DNA of 64,000 bases from Acidimicrobiaceae bacterium (GCA_003142095.1 PLON01000054.1:1-64000); one strand, 5' to 3'. Positions 39,469-49,369 are shown, counted from the stretch's first letter. Notes: generated by a model not told the origin, from the sequence alone. Translations and numbers: made by a program.

Positions 39469-40737
39469 CTATCGCAGCGCGCTGAAAGGAGCAATTTCAA
39501 TCGGCGTGCGACCGGTCGCGATCTCTTCGGCCAGAAGTTGTCCCGTGACGGGGCCCAGGGTCATCCCCCACATGCCATGCCCACTCGCAACGTAGATCCC
39601 GGGTGTCGCGGTTTCGCCAATGATCGGCATCCCGTCGCTCGTAAGTGGTCGCGGTCCCACCCAGTCGTCGCTTCTCTCATCCCAATCGACTCCGGTAATA
39701 AGTGGCTTCAGTCCTCGAATCATTGAGTTGATTCGAGAGCGCCTCAACGGAGCGTCGGGCTCGTCAAACTCCATAACTCCCACCACACGAACGCGGTTTC
39801 CATCGGGCGTGATACCGAGGCGCGATCCGGGAAAATGCACGGGGCGCTTGAGTGGCGAATCAATTGGCACGGTGAAGCTATAGCCCCGACCGGCATACAC
39901 CGGGACCCTGACGCCGTGCGGGCCAGCTAGCTCGCTCACCCACGCTCCATTCGCAAGCACAATCGCGTCGGCGTCAAAATCGCGCGCCAGCGTTCGAGCG
40001 ACGACCCGATTACCTATACGCACAACTTCGCTCACCAACGAGTGTTCGATGATCTCGCCGCCGCGATCGCTCACGCTTTGCGAGAGAGCTTTTCCATATG
40101 TTCTCGGCGTGACGAAGCGCTGATCGCGCAGCAGTACGCCAAAGCGTATTGCGGATGAAAGGTGCGGCTCAAGACGATGAACTTCATCGGCCGTTAACAA
40201 CTCAATGCCGACGGACTGACCCGCGTCGACTACTCCACCGAACTCCTCAAAGAGACCCGAGGCGTCGCGTGGATCTCTAAATCCGGAGACAAGGTCCGCT
40301 GTGGTGAAGTCCGCGATGACGCCACCATCACGCTGGGCGTCATACGCACCGATGGCCAGCGCGTTCAAGGGGCTGTAGGCCCACATCGCGCGGTGCCAGG
40401 CAGCGCTCGTACAGTGTCCGGCCATTTCAAAAAGGAACTTCGCCCGGCGAAGGTCGCCGCGTAGTGGAACGCAGACGGGCGACCCAGGAGTGAATATGGC
40501 GCGCAATCCATACTTCAAAAGATTCGGTTCCGGAAGCGGTACACAGTGAGCTGGGCTCACGAAACCGGCATTTCCTGAGGATGCCCCAGCCAACTCCTGA
40601 TTTCGGTCGATGACAGTGACACGCACGCCACGTTCCTGCAGAAACCAGGCGCAGGACAGTCCAACGATGCCCGCTCCAACAACGACGACATGTCCGGGCG
40701 GGGTGGATTCAACTCCGTTTGACGGTTCACCACTCAC
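39469..40737 (-). CDS. dadA: D-amino-acid dehydrogenase / FAD-dependent amine oxidoreductase
   Basis: The 422-residue protein has the dinucleotide loop VVVVGAGIVGLSCAWFLQER (about 17-36), the DadA-type segment GASSGNAGFVSPAHCVPLPE, AIVLANGAWVSELA and the C-terminal FAD contacts GPRPLTSDGMPIIG with SGHGMWGMTLGPVTG. It would deaminate D-amino acids to 2-oxo acids, passing electrons to the membrane quinone pool. Single gene here. The IS1380-type element lies directly behind its start. Confidence 0.85.
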   Translation of the reverse strand: MSGEPSNGVESTPPGHVVVVGAGIVGLSCAWFLQERGVRVTVIDRNQELAGASSGNAGFVSPAHCVPLPEPNLLKYGLRAIFTPGSPVCVPLRGDLRRAKFLFEMAGHCTSAAWHRAMWAYSPLNALAIGAYDAQRDGGVIADFTTADLVSGFRDPRDASGLFEEFGGVVDAGQSVGIELLTADEVHRLEPHLSSAIRFGVLLRDQRFVTPRTYGKALSQSVSDRGGEIIEHSLVSEVVRIGNRVVARTLARDFDADAIVLANGAWVSELAGPHGVRVPVYAGRGYSFTVPIDSPLKRPVHFPGSRLGITPDGNRVRVVGVMEFDEPDAPLRRSRINSMIRGLKPLITGVDWDERSDDWVGPRPLTSDGMPIIGETATPGIYVASGHGMWGMTLGPVTGQLLAEEIATGRTPIEIAPFSALR

Positions 40738-40872
40738 GTATTTAGTTTAAGCCTGAATCCACCGTCCGCCTGAGGAGTTGAGGGTCTGACGATACGCGAA
40801 AAAGGTGTCCCCATCAGGTAGAATTTGTGTTACCAGACAACAAAATCCCCTGAAAAGAAGGACACCTTTTCG

Positions 40873-42150
40873 ATGCAATCTTTACACACACCATCACGGT
40901 TATCGATCATCTTCGACGACGACCACGCCGTGGCCAATGCGGGGCTTGCTTTGGTGGGTCTCTTGAGCGAAAAGCTCGGCCTTCAACAACTGGTCGAGGA
41001 GACGATCGACATCGCTCCATTCCCCGGCAGGCGGGTAGCGACACTGGTGCACGCATTGGTCGCCGGCGCCACGTGCATCGACGACGCCGACGTGCTGCGC
41101 TCTGGCGCCACCTCGTCGGTGCTCGGGCACCGGGTGATGGCACCCTCGACGCTCGGCACGTTCCTGCGTCGCTTTTCGTTTGGTCACGTCCGCCAGCTCG
41201 ACCGGGTCTCCGAGCTGCTCATGACGCGAGCCTGGTCCCTCGGAGCTGGTCCGCGCGACCAGCCCATGACCATCGACATCGACTCGACAATTCTCGAGGT
41301 TTACGGTTCCCTGAAAGAGGGCGCCGGTTACGGCTACACCCACGTGCTGGGTTATCACCCGCTGCTCGCGACGAGGGCGGACACCGGCGAGACCCTGCAC
41401 GTGCGCTTTCGAAAGGGCTCGGCCAACACCCAGCGCGGTGCCCAGCGCTTCGTGCGCGAGACGGTGGGGCGTTGTCGAAGGGCCGGCGCGAGCGGAGCAC
41501 TCACGCTGCGCTGTGACTCGGGCTTCTTCTCCCAATACGTCGTGCAAGCCTGTCGTGACCACGACGTGCGCTACTCGATCACCGCGCGCCAAACCCCCGC
41601 GATCAAACGGGCTATCGAGTCGATCACCGGGGAGGAGTGGACGTCAATCGACTACACCACGAACGGTGAGGCCTGGGTGGGCGAGTCCGCCTACGGCGAC
41701 CAACGCCGACTCGTCGTTCGACGCACCAAGCTGAGTGACCCGCGGCCCGCGCTCTTTCCGACCTACCGTTACCACGCCTTCATCACCGACCGCGAAGGTG
41801 ACTGCGTGACCCTCGACGCCGACCACCGTCGTCACGCCGTCGTCGAACTCGCCATCCGTGATCTCAAAGAAGGATCAGGACTCGAGCACTGCCCCTCGGG
41901 TGACTTCAACGCCAACGCCGCCTGGGCCGTGCTCGCTTCCATTGCCCACAACCTGGTTCGCTGGGTCGGATCGCTCGGACTCGAGTTGAAGGGACCCCTC
42001 GTCGCCAAGACCATCCGTCGCAAGTTCATCGCGCTGCCCGGTCGACTCACCGACTCTGGACGACGACGCCACCTTCACCTGTCAACACACTGGCCCTGGG
42101 CCACGCAGTGGAGCGAGTGCTTCAAGCGGCTCTGCAAACTACAGACCTAA
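40873..42150 (+). mobile_element. IS1380-family transposase
   Basis: The 425-residue DDE transposase has MTIDIDSTILEVYG (first Asp), LTLRCDSGFFSQYVVQAC (second Asp) and VVELAIRDLKEGSGLEHCPS with NAAWAVLASIAHNLVRW (Glu and the insertion typical of IS1380). The frame is intact. AGAAGGAC precedes the ATG; an in-frame TTG at 40825 lies in what is likely the left end of the element. Hairpins follow the stop (CCTCG-GCTT-CGAGG at 42154-42167; CTTTCAGC with GCTGAAAG at 42190-42225). Terminal repeats and target duplication could not be fixed by eye. Confidence 0.88.
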
Positions 42151-42402
42151 CAACCTCGGCTTCGAGGTCGCCCGCGGCACGCCCGGCGACTTTCAGCGCG
42201 AACAAGTTACAAACTTTGCTGAAAGTGTGACTCGGCACGTCCGCGTGTCAGGCAATCACCGAAAGTGCTTCCGAAGATGTTCCAGTCACGGAAATTTTGA
42301 TCAATTCGACGCTCCACATCACCGCCACGGTGGATCGAGGCTAAGAGCAGCGTTTGTGTGGCTGGCCAGGTATCGATATCGAAACGGAAGTCTTTATGAG
42401 CC

Positions 42403-43059
42403 TTACGGTTCGATAAGAATGTGATCTTCGACTTGCGTGATACCCGGCGCGTACCATGCCGCGGTTCTCGCAACGCGTGCTTCGTCGAGTGAATGAACAT
42501 GACCACTCAGGATTGCCTTGTTCTCAGATGTCACGACATGGATCTGACGAGCTTCGAGAACGGCGTGTCGAGTGAGGGCATTGGCGATTTGTGTCTGCAC
42601 CTCCGTTGCGGTGCCGCGTGGCTTGACAGTGATGTCGTTAAGTATGAGCGACACGCCAAGTATTCGAGTTACCGCGCGCTGCGCTTCTTCTCGCTCAAAG
42701 TTCCAATCAACGATGCCGGTCAACGTGACGTGACCGCCGGCGACCTTCGCCTTAAGGTTAAATTTCGCTAGGTCGACGTTCGTCTCAAAGACGCGGACAA
42801 TCGATTCGGCGATCGCCGAGTCGTCCTTCTCAAACGGCTTCTGAAGACGAACTTCCAGTTCGTCCGCGACGGCCTTGACGCCGAATACGCCCTCGGCTGT
42901 GTTCACCGCACGGACCTTCGCGAGAAACGTGGGCACGTAGCCAGAGAGCGTCACGGCGCCACCTTCGGCGCTGACGGCGACGTGCCGCGTGTCAACCTGC
43001 GGGTTCCAGTCGAGCGCGTCTTTTACGCTGGATTCCAGATCAATCTTGGTAGTCACCAT
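42403..43059 (-). CDS. triple BON-domain protein
   Basis: The 218-residue protein consists of three consecutive BON domains, each ending in a VTLSG/VTLTG/AILSG strand (AVTLSGYVPTF, HVTLTGIVDW, KAILSGHVHSL). No signal peptide, so it is predicted to be cytosolic, unlike OsmY. BON domains bind phospholipid or stress partners. GGAAGGA lies before the ATG; a 23-codon upstream extension is less likely. A DosR-like palindrome lies 80 bases upstream. Confidence 0.87.
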   Translation of the reverse strand: MVTTKIDLESSVKDALDWNPQVDTRHVAVSAEGGAVTLSGYVPTFLAKVRAVNTAEGVFGVKAVADELEVRLQKPFEKDDSAIAESIVRVFETNVDLAKFNLKAKVAGGHVTLTGIVDWNFEREEAQRAVTRILGVSLILNDITVKPRGTATEVQTQIANALTRHAVLEARQIHVVTSENKAILSGHVHSLDEARVARTAAWYAPGITQVEDHILIEP

Positions 43060-43138
43060 TTCATGTCCTTCCTTCACGTCGACTTCACATCGTCGAGGCT
43101 TCCGAAAAAACTGTAAGTCTCTACTCAAGATTGCGGTA

Positions 43139-43152
43139 GGGTCAAACGTCCC
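43139..43152. promoter_or_regulatory. DosR/DevR-like box upstream of the BON gene
   Basis: GGGTCAAACGTCCC matches 11 of 14 core positions of the DosR consensus and lies 80 bases before the BON start. Weaker than the boxes at 2906 and 26511. Confidence 0.42.
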
Positions 43153-43212
43153 AGGATCTGGCGCGACATACCACAGGGAGCCTTCCCCACGGCTGCCATT
43201 TTCCGTCGTTCT

Positions 43213-43300
43213 TCAGAAGGCATCGATGAACTGCGTCATGCTTCCGGCGCACAGGTCGCGAATGAGAAGTCACGAGAGGCCAAGGCCACTTTGTCGAGTC
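43213..43300 (-). pseudogene. truncated 5' end and promoter of a phosphoribosyltransferase gene
   Basis: On the minus strand ATG at 43239 opens MTQFIDAF-stop, matching the start MAQFIDRKD of the intact gene at 62767-63456. The upstream DNA also matches (GATGAACTGCG; CACTTTNTCGAGTCG), including a palindrome-like element at 43276-43289 that lies 37 bases from the ATG in both copies. The rest of the gene is missing. Confidence 0.65.
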
Positions 43301-43441
43301 GGGTCAGCGCGCAACGGCTTCATCAGGCCTTCTCGAACACATGGTCTCGTGAGTATCTCAACACGAGGAGGTTGGCTACGGAGAGAACCAATGTGACCAT
43401 CGTCTCTAGTCGAGAACGTCACCACTGTCCATACTTGCCTA

Positions 43442-46147
43442 ATGAGCTCCAACTGCGATTCTGGGGTGGCTGCGGTCGTACCGAAGGGGCCACATGAGAT
43501 CTCTTTGGCGCTCGAAGAGACCTTCGCCGCGGTAGTTATCGACTGGGATGCAGTGGCCATCGGTAGCCAGATCGACGCGACAGTGACGGTGCGAGCCCTG
43601 CTCCAAGCACTCTGTGAGGCTGGCACGCACATATTTCTCGTCACCAATACCGACGCAGTCGAACTGGATGCCCTACTTCGTGCCCGACCGGCCGGACGCG
43701 GGCGCCTCTTCCTCCTCGACACTCGAAGCTCGAAGGTTTTCGAAGCAACGAGTGACAGTCCCCTAGCGCCCATTCAACGTCATCTGGAGATTGGAATGAC
43801 GACCAAGCCCGACGCGGCGGCTTTCGCCGCACGCTGGCTCGCCGCGCGCGGTATCACGGGGGCGCTTATCCTCATCACTGGCGACAGCTTCGAGGTACCT
43901 GGCCCGACGTTGAGCAGTGGTTCACCGTCGCCAACGAGAGTCCTCGAACGAGCCGTCGTCGTCTCTCTGTGCGCCGATCCAGAAGACGTGGTGGACCGGA
44001 TCATCAGGCTGGGCGGTTTAGAGCAATTCACGTCGCTTCTCGAGGCACAGGTTGCCCGTCACCGCGAACGTCGCGTCCCGCCGATAGATCCCGACCCACG
44101 TTGGGTGTTGGCGCTGCCGACGTCACGCGAAGCAGAACGACAAGCCGAGGCCCTCGGCGCGCTGAGCAACGGCTGGGCGGGAACGCGCGCCTCAATCGAA
44201 GAAGACGGCGTTGGCAGCTCCCCGCTCTTCGCCGTTGCGGGCGTCTACGACGAGCGAGATGAACTTCTCACCGGACCAACGTGGACTGACCTACAACTCA
44301 TCGACACATCAGCGCGCGATGCACATCTAGACACGCGCCTGCTCGATCTGCGAACCGGCGTCCTCGCTCGAGAAGGCGATGCCCACTTTGGACTGCGCAG
44401 CGTCCGCTTCGTCTCGGAGGCAAGTCCGCACGCTCTCGCCTTGCGAGCAGAACTGCCTCGTTCGTGGCTCGACACCGCGACAGGTGAGTCACCGTCCTCA
44501 TCTAGCGAGCCAATAGAGCAGCCTCGAATGAACGTACGAGAAACCTCTAGTGCGCCAGCTCAGCCGGTAATCAGCGTCGCGATCTCCGAGCGGTCGTCGG
44601 AGCGCGACGGACGTCACTTCGTCGAGCGTCTCGCTTCGTGGTCGACCGGTTCACGTCAGTCAGACGTCAAGGCCGAGGCGATGGATCTAGTCCAAGACCT
44701 CGACGCCGTCGGCTTCGAGGCGCTTCTCGCGGACCATCGCGAGTCATGGGCGCATAAGTGGGCTGACGCGACCGTCACCATCGAGGACGACCCGGCGTCT
44801 GAACTCGCGGTGCGCTTTGCGATCTTCCACCTACTCTCTGCGGCGAAGAACGTCGAAGAGGCTGCGGTGGGTGCCCGGGGCCTCACCGGAGAGGCCTACT
44901 CGGGTCACGTATTTTGGGACGCCGACGTATTTGTCTTGCCCGTTCTCTGTGCCCTCGCACCCGAATCTGCCAGAGCAATGCTTGAGTACCGCCTCCGTCG
45001 GCTGCCTGCAGCGCGCACGGCGGCACTGCGACTGCGCCGCAGTGGAGCTCGATTCCCGTGGGAGTCCGCCTCCAGCGGCGACGAAGTTTCTCCGACAAAG
45101 GTAAGAGGCGCCAACGGCGAACTCATCGTCATTCGCACGGGAAGCCATGAGGAACACATCGTCGCCGATGTCGCATGGGCAGCGACGCATTACGCCGCGT
45201 GGACCGGGGACCCTTTCCTCGACGGTGAAGGCCGCAACCTCGTCACCGAAACCGCACGCTACTGGGCGAGCCGGATCCGCATTGACCCGGAGGGCAACGG
45301 ACATATCTACGGCGTCATGGGTCCCGACGAATATCACGAGATCGTCGATGACAACACGTTCACGAATGTCATGGCGCGCTGGAACCTTCGAATGGGCGCT
45401 ACGTTGCTCGAACGCACAGGTCCGACCGAGGAGTCAACGCGCTGGGGGGCGCTGGGCGACTCGCTTGTTGATGGCTATCGCCAAGAAACGAGGATCTACG
45501 AGCAGTTCGCAGGCTACTTTCGACTCGAGCCACTCCTCGTCTCGCAGTTTGCTCGCCCACCGGTTGCGATCGACTTTCTTCTTGGGGCGAAACGGGTCTC
45601 TGGGTCACAGCTCATCAAACAGGCTGACGTCCTCATGGCCCACCACCTCATCCCTGACGAGATGCACAGAGGCTCGCTCGTTCCCTGTCTCAACTTCTAT
45701 GAGCCGCGAACTGCACACGGAAGCTCGTTGTCCCCCGCGATTTCGGCCTCGCTCTTCGCTCGTTCCGGTGATCCCGAACGAGCGCTCGAGTATTTCGACC
45801 TCGCGGCACGGGTCGACCTTGATGACCTGACAAAAACGACCGCGGGCGGAGTGCATCTCGCAACCATGGGAGGGCTCTGGCAGGCCCTCGCGTTTGGGTT
45901 TCTTGGACTCAGAGTTGATGGCAAGGTGCTCCGGGTCGATCCCCACTTGCCCCAACGTTGGTCATCGCTATCGCTTCGCTTTCGCTTCCGCACTCAACAC
46001 ATAGAGATACGAGCTGAGCATGACCTGGTCGTCATCTCCTGTGACTCGCCACTCACTGTCAAGGTGCAGGATCGGCGCGTAACAATCTCACCACCGGGCG
46101 CAACGCTGGCCCTTGACGCGCATCGACCAGAAAGGAAATCGATATGA
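43442..46147 (+). CDS. GH65 glycoside phosphorylase with degenerate HAD domain
   Basis: The 901-residue protein begins with a HAD-type domain of about 200 residues whose nucleophile motif is altered (VVIDWDAVAIG instead of DxDG), followed by a GH65 domain (kojibiose/trehalose/maltose phosphorylase clan). The (alpha/alpha)6 barrel carries EAYSGHVFWDADVF, then the general acid in GVMGPDEYHE (Glu630), KQADVLMAHHLIP and the phosphate-binding AHGSSLSPAI. It would split an alpha-glucosyl disaccharide with phosphate. M. tuberculosis Rv2006, a DosR-regulon protein, has a related HAD-plus-GH65 architecture. The stop overlaps the next start (ATGA). Confidence 0.8.
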   Translation: MSSNCDSGVAAVVPKGPHEISLALEETFAAVVIDWDAVAIGSQIDATVTVRALLQALCEAGTHIFLVTNTDAVELDALLRARPAGRGRLFLLDTRSSKVFEATSDSPLAPIQRHLEIGMTTKPDAAAFAARWLAARGITGALILITGDSFEVPGPTLSSGSPSPTRVLERAVVVSLCADPEDVVDRIIRLGGLEQFTSLLEAQVARHRERRVPPIDPDPRWVLALPTSREAERQAEALGALSNGWAGTRASIEEDGVGSSPLFAVAGVYDERDELLTGPTWTDLQLIDTSARDAHLDTRLLDLRTGVLAREGDAHFGLRSVRFVSEASPHALALRAELPRSWLDTATGESPSSSSEPIEQPRMNVRETSSAPAQPVISVAISERSSERDGRHFVERLASWSTGSRQSDVKAEAMDLVQDLDAVGFEALLADHRESWAHKWADATVTIEDDPASELAVRFAIFHLLSAAKNVEEAAVGARGLTGEAYSGHVFWDADVFVLPVLCALAPESARAMLEYRLRRLPAARTAALRLRRSGARFPWESASSGDEVSPTKVRGANGELIVIRTGSHEEHIVADVAWAATHYAAWTGDPFLDGEGRNLVTETARYWASRIRIDPEGNGHIYGVMGPDEYHEIVDDNTFTNVMARWNLRMGATLLERTGPTEESTRWGALGDSLVDGYRQETRIYEQFAGYFRLEPLLVSQFARPPVAIDFLLGAKRVSGSQLIKQADVLMAHHLIPDEMHRGSLVPCLNFYEPRTAHGSSLSPAISASLFARSGDPERALEYFDLAARVDLDDLTKTTAGGVHLATMGGLWQALAFGFLGLRVDGKVLRVDPHLPQRWSSLSLRFRFRTQHIEIRAEHDLVVISCDSPLTVKVQDRRVTISPPGATLALDAHRPERKSI

Positions 46148-46896
46148 CGATCACCCTCGTAGTACTCGGATCTGGCGTTGAAGTCGGCCCCGTTTTTGAC
46201 ACGGCGCTCCGTTTCGCCCAACTCACCTCAAGCGATCTTGAGGCGGTCTTCGAACCCCGAGCATCCGGAGTCGACAGTCACGTTCAAGCCCGTCTAGAAG
46301 AGGCGGGCGTGCCGATCCGCCTCCTCAAGGGACGCGGGGCCCGGGCACTCGGCAACGCCGTCTCGGATCCCGAAGTGCTCGCCGCAGTCGTCGCGGCCGA
46401 GAAGGTTGGATCACGACAGTATCCCGTTCGCCCTATCGTCCGCTCACTGCTCGAACGGACACAAAAGCCGGTCGTCCTAGTCCCCCCTGACGTGAAGACT
46501 CCCGAAGCATTTCAGCACCTTCTCATCCCCCTCGATGGAACCGAGTCTTCATCAAGAGCGGTTATGGACCAACTACTGCCGCTTTGCACGAAGCCGGTTG
46601 AGCTCACCGTCCTTCACGTATTCACCGAGTCCACCCTTCCCACGATGCTCGATCGCCCGGCGCGAGATCTCGAAATTCTCGGAAAGGAGTTCCTCCGCCG
46701 TCATCTTCCACACGTGCGTCACATCGAGTTCCGCCTCGGTCCAATCGGCAGGCGCGTCTGCGAGGTGGCCACGCAGCAGGGCTGTGATCTCGTGGTGTTG
46801 AGTTGGTCACAGAACACGGCGCCGGGTCGAGCTCTCGTCATCCGAGAGGTGCTGAACTCAACTTCGCTCCCGGTTCTGCTGCTGCCCATCCCCTAG
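46144..46896 (+). CDS. universal stress protein with two domains
   Basis: The 250-residue protein has a weak N-terminal Usp-like half (LVVLGSGVEVGPVFDTALRF to KPVVLVPPD) and a clearer C-terminal half starting HLLIPLDGTESSSRAVMDQL, with VTVLHVF-type strand and ending SLPVLLLPIP. The ATP-binding G-x2-G-x9-G motif is not kept, so nucleotide binding is doubtful. Translationally coupled to the GH65 phosphorylase, indicating a joint role in a stress response. Confidence 0.72.
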   Translation: MTITLVVLGSGVEVGPVFDTALRFAQLTSSDLEAVFEPRASGVDSHVQARLEEAGVPIRLLKGRGARALGNAVSDPEVLAAVVAAEKVGSRQYPVRPIVRSLLERTQKPVVLVPPDVKTPEAFQHLLIPLDGTESSSRAVMDQLLPLCTKPVELTVLHVFTESTLPTMLDRPARDLEILGKEFLRRHLPHVRHIEFRLGPIGRRVCEVATQQGCDLVVLSWSQNTAPGRALVIREVLNSTSLPVLLLPIP

Positions 46897-47119
46897 CGTC
46901 GTGGCGCGGCCCCACGAAGTCTCGGTGGCCGCCTTTCGAAGGCTCTGTCACCCCGTCGACGTCGCCGCTCGAGTCTCGGGGCCGAAAAACAACGGCTAGA
47001 GCGATGTTCGCAACCGGCCGGATCAGCACATAAAGCCCGACTGCTCTCGATTCGTCGGACGTTAGCGCGCGCACGAGCGCACTGCGATGTGCGAAAGAGT
47101 AGTCACACGCGACATCGTC

Positions 47120-47133
47120 GGGACTTATTGCCC
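47120..47133. promoter_or_regulatory. DosR/DevR-like box upstream of the glycosyltransferase gene
   Basis: GGGACTTATTGCCC matches 11 of 14 core positions, with a complete first half (TCGGGACT), 83 bases before the ATG at 47216. It lies in a 319-base gap with no gene (46897-47215). Confidence 0.42.
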
Positions 47134-47215
47134 TACCGAAACCGTCCAGGTTCCCGTACTCTTCGAATAGGCGGTTCGCTTGTCATCAGCGGGTGCGACA
47201 AGGCGGGAGGCAGTT

Positions 47216-48340
47216 ATGGCCGAAAACGTTGAAGGTGCAGTACGTCGCAAGAGTGGACCGCTTCGAATTGCGATGATCGCTCCTCCCTATCTCGCGGTTC
47301 CGCCCATTGGCTACGGGGGCATTGAACAGGTGGTCTCGGTGCTCACCGAGGGCCTTGTCACCGCGGGCCACGAGGTCGTGCTCTTCGGCGCGCCCGGTTC
47401 GGTGACGAGCGCACGTCTCATTAGTCCGCTTCCCGCACCAATTACATTGGGTGACCCGGCTGGCATCTCCGACGAGATCTATTTCATCACCGCGGCCTAT
47501 CACGAGGCGCAGTCCTTCGACGTCATTCACGACCACACTGGGATGGGCCCATCACTGGGCTCGATGCTCTCTTGGCCACCAGTCGTCCACACGCTGCACG
47601 GTCCCTGGACCACCCAGAGCCGCCGAATGGCACGCCTCTTGAGCGGACGCGTGAACTACGTTGCCATCAGTAACTCCCAGCGCGAACACAATCGTCAGAT
47701 CCGATACGCGGGCGTGGTCTACAACGGGATTAACGTTGCCGCGCATCCGTTTCGCGAAGCGAAAGAGGACTTCCTCGTCTTCGTCGGACGAATTAATCCC
47801 GAAAAGAGGCCCGAGACGGCCATTGAGATCGCGCGTAAAGCGGGTCTGCCACTCGTCATGGTGATCAAGTGCAGCGAACCCTTTGAGCGTGACTATTTCA
47901 ACAAAGTTGTCGCGCCCCTCTTAGGAACAGACATCACCATTCTCGAAGAGCCTGCACAAGAGGTGAAGGTCGACATCGTCAGTCGCGCCCGTGCGCTACT
48001 GTTCCCGATCGACTGGCCCGAACCATTTGGACTCGTCATGACCGAAGCGATGGCGTGCGGCACTCCTGTGATCGCCCGAGCGCTTGGCTCAGTTCCCGAG
48101 GTCATCCGCAACGGAATCACTGGTTACTGTTGTAATTCCATTGAGGAGATGATCGATGCCGTCAGTTCCGTCGCGTCGCTCAACCCGACGGACTGTCGTG
48201 AAGATGTGAAACGGCGATTCTCCGCCTCGGTAATGGTGGCGAACTACGAGAAGGTGTACCGATCAGCCCTCGCACGCACTCAGCGCCGTGAACTCGTGGC
48301 TCAATCCGCCGAACTATTTCTCCTCAATGCAGCGTCGTGA
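47216..48340 (+). CDS. GT4 family glycosyltransferase
   Basis: The 374-residue GT-B enzyme has an N-terminal acceptor domain (IAMIAPPYLAVPPIGYGGIE, GHEVVLFGAPGS, DVIHDHTGMGPSLG) and a C-terminal nucleotide-sugar domain (VFVGRINPEKRPETAIEIAR and PIDWPEPFGLVMTEAMACGT, the E-x7-E motif). It transfers a sugar from a nucleotide donor with retention; the acceptor is unknown. GGGAGG before the ATG fixes the start. Its position near a GH65 phosphorylase suggests carbohydrate reserve or osmolyte metabolism. Confidence 0.87.
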   Translation: MAENVEGAVRRKSGPLRIAMIAPPYLAVPPIGYGGIEQVVSVLTEGLVTAGHEVVLFGAPGSVTSARLISPLPAPITLGDPAGISDEIYFITAAYHEAQSFDVIHDHTGMGPSLGSMLSWPPVVHTLHGPWTTQSRRMARLLSGRVNYVAISNSQREHNRQIRYAGVVYNGINVAAHPFREAKEDFLVFVGRINPEKRPETAIEIARKAGLPLVMVIKCSEPFERDYFNKVVAPLLGTDITILEEPAQEVKVDIVSRARALLFPIDWPEPFGLVMTEAMACGTPVIARALGSVPEVIRNGITGYCCNSIEEMIDAVSSVASLNPTDCREDVKRRFSASVMVANYEKVYRSALARTQRRELVAQSAELFLLNAAS

Positions 48341-48596
48341 GATATTTGCTCGATGTAGTTACGCCGTAACAACATCAGGCCACGGCTCTTTTTCCATCCG
48401 CATGACGCGTGCGGTCATAGATGGGCGCAGACACGTTCAATCTTTGTTGCGCCACTGCGCCTGCACACAGAGAAGACATCTGAAAACCGGGAGAGACCGC
48501 AGGCAGAAGAAAGTGTCGGTGTCAACCATCGCAGAAGGATATGGTCGGTAATGAGGGACACGAAACTGGACAGGTCGGCTTGAGAATGAGCGTCAA

Positions 48597-49079
48597 ATGG
48601 AACTAAGTGCAATCCCAATTGAAATGCCCGATGGTCTTAACGTCATTATTGGACAGGCCCATTTCATAAAGACCGTCGAGGACCTCCATGAAGCTTTGGT
48701 CGGAGCCAGCCCGTATCTTCGCTTCGGACTTGCCTTCTGCGAAGCGTCGGGACCATGCCTCATCCGGTGCTCGGGCAATGCACAAGATCTCGTAGAGCTC
48801 GCGGCGAGGAACGCTGAAGCAATTGGCGCCGGCCACTCCTTCATCGTGTTCCTGCGTGACGGTTTCCCAGTTAACGTCTTGAATGCACTCAAACTGGTTC
48901 CCGAAGTGTGCACGGTGTACTGCGCAACGGCGAATCCAGTCGAGGTTCTCGTCGCCCAAACCGATCTTGGCCGAGGGATCATCGGCGTCGTCGACGGAAT
49001 GCCACCCGCCGGAATCGAGACCCCTAGCGACGAAGCTGATCGCAAAGGCTTCTTACGCGAGATCGGCTACAAGCTCTGA
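48597..49079 (+). CDS. adenosine-specific kinase family protein (PF04008)
   Basis: The 160-residue protein matches the small, highly conserved family from end to end: IPIEMPDGLNVIIGQAHFIK, TVEDLHEALVGASPYLRFGL, AFCEASGPCLIRCSGN, AGHSFIVFLRDGFPVNVLNA, VCTVYCATANPVEVLVAQTD, GRGIIGVVDGMPPAG. A structural-genomics member was annotated as adenosine-specific kinase; the role in the cell is unclear. The preceding 256 bases contain no gene. It appears to head a unit with the small gene and the ABC exporter. Confidence 0.86.
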   Translation: MELSAIPIEMPDGLNVIIGQAHFIKTVEDLHEALVGASPYLRFGLAFCEASGPCLIRCSGNAQDLVELAARNAEAIGAGHSFIVFLRDGFPVNVLNALKLVPEVCTVYCATANPVEVLVAQTDLGRGIIGVVDGMPPAGIETPSDEADRKGFLREIGYKL

Positions 49080-49113
49080 ACTTTCTCGCAAGCAAAGGAG
49101 TGGATCACTAAGG

Positions 49114-49365
49114 ATGAGCGGGAAAAGGGGTACCGACGCCAAGAACGATGTTCACCCGGCGTTCGTTACCGCCCAGGCGGCCGGGGCGCGCGCCACTTCC
49201 ATCGGCGTTTGGCACGTTCGCGATGAAGCGCTCGACCCCACTGCGGTTATCAACGCGGCCTTCGAGATGGTACGTGTTAGCCTCGCGATCCGCGCGTCGC
49301 CTTTCGGCGTTGTTCAATGCCACCCCACGTCGATAGAGTCGTTCGAACGCGAAGCTAACGCGTAG
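49114..49365 (+). CDS. hypothetical protein (83 aa)
   Basis: ATG frame reading MSGKRGTDAKNDVHPAF, then TAQAAGARATSIGVWHVRDE and NAAFEMVRVSLAIRASPFGV. AAAGGAG lies 13 bases upstream. It fits between the adenosine-kinase-like gene and the first exporter gene with gaps of 34 and 4 bases, and its base usage resembles its neighbours, so it is probably real. No known domain. Confidence 0.45.
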   Translation: MSGKRGTDAKNDVHPAFVTAQAAGARATSIGVWHVRDEALDPTAVINAAFEMVRVSLAIRASPFGVVQCHPTSIESFEREANA

Positions 49366-49369
49366 TGCT

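Larger units (their letters stand above)
43060..43441. other. divergent intergenic region, BON and GH65 genes
   Basis: About 380 bases holding a DosR-like box (43139-43152), a truncated phosphoribosyltransferase 5' end with its promoter (43213-43300) and a small palindrome CTCGTG-N10-CACGAG (43346-43367) nearer the GH65 gene. Confidence 0.5.

Noticed and set aside
40745-42230. Exact ends of the IS1380 element
   Set aside because: Short matches near both sides were not convincing as terminal repeats, and no target duplication could be defined, so only the transposase gene is reported.
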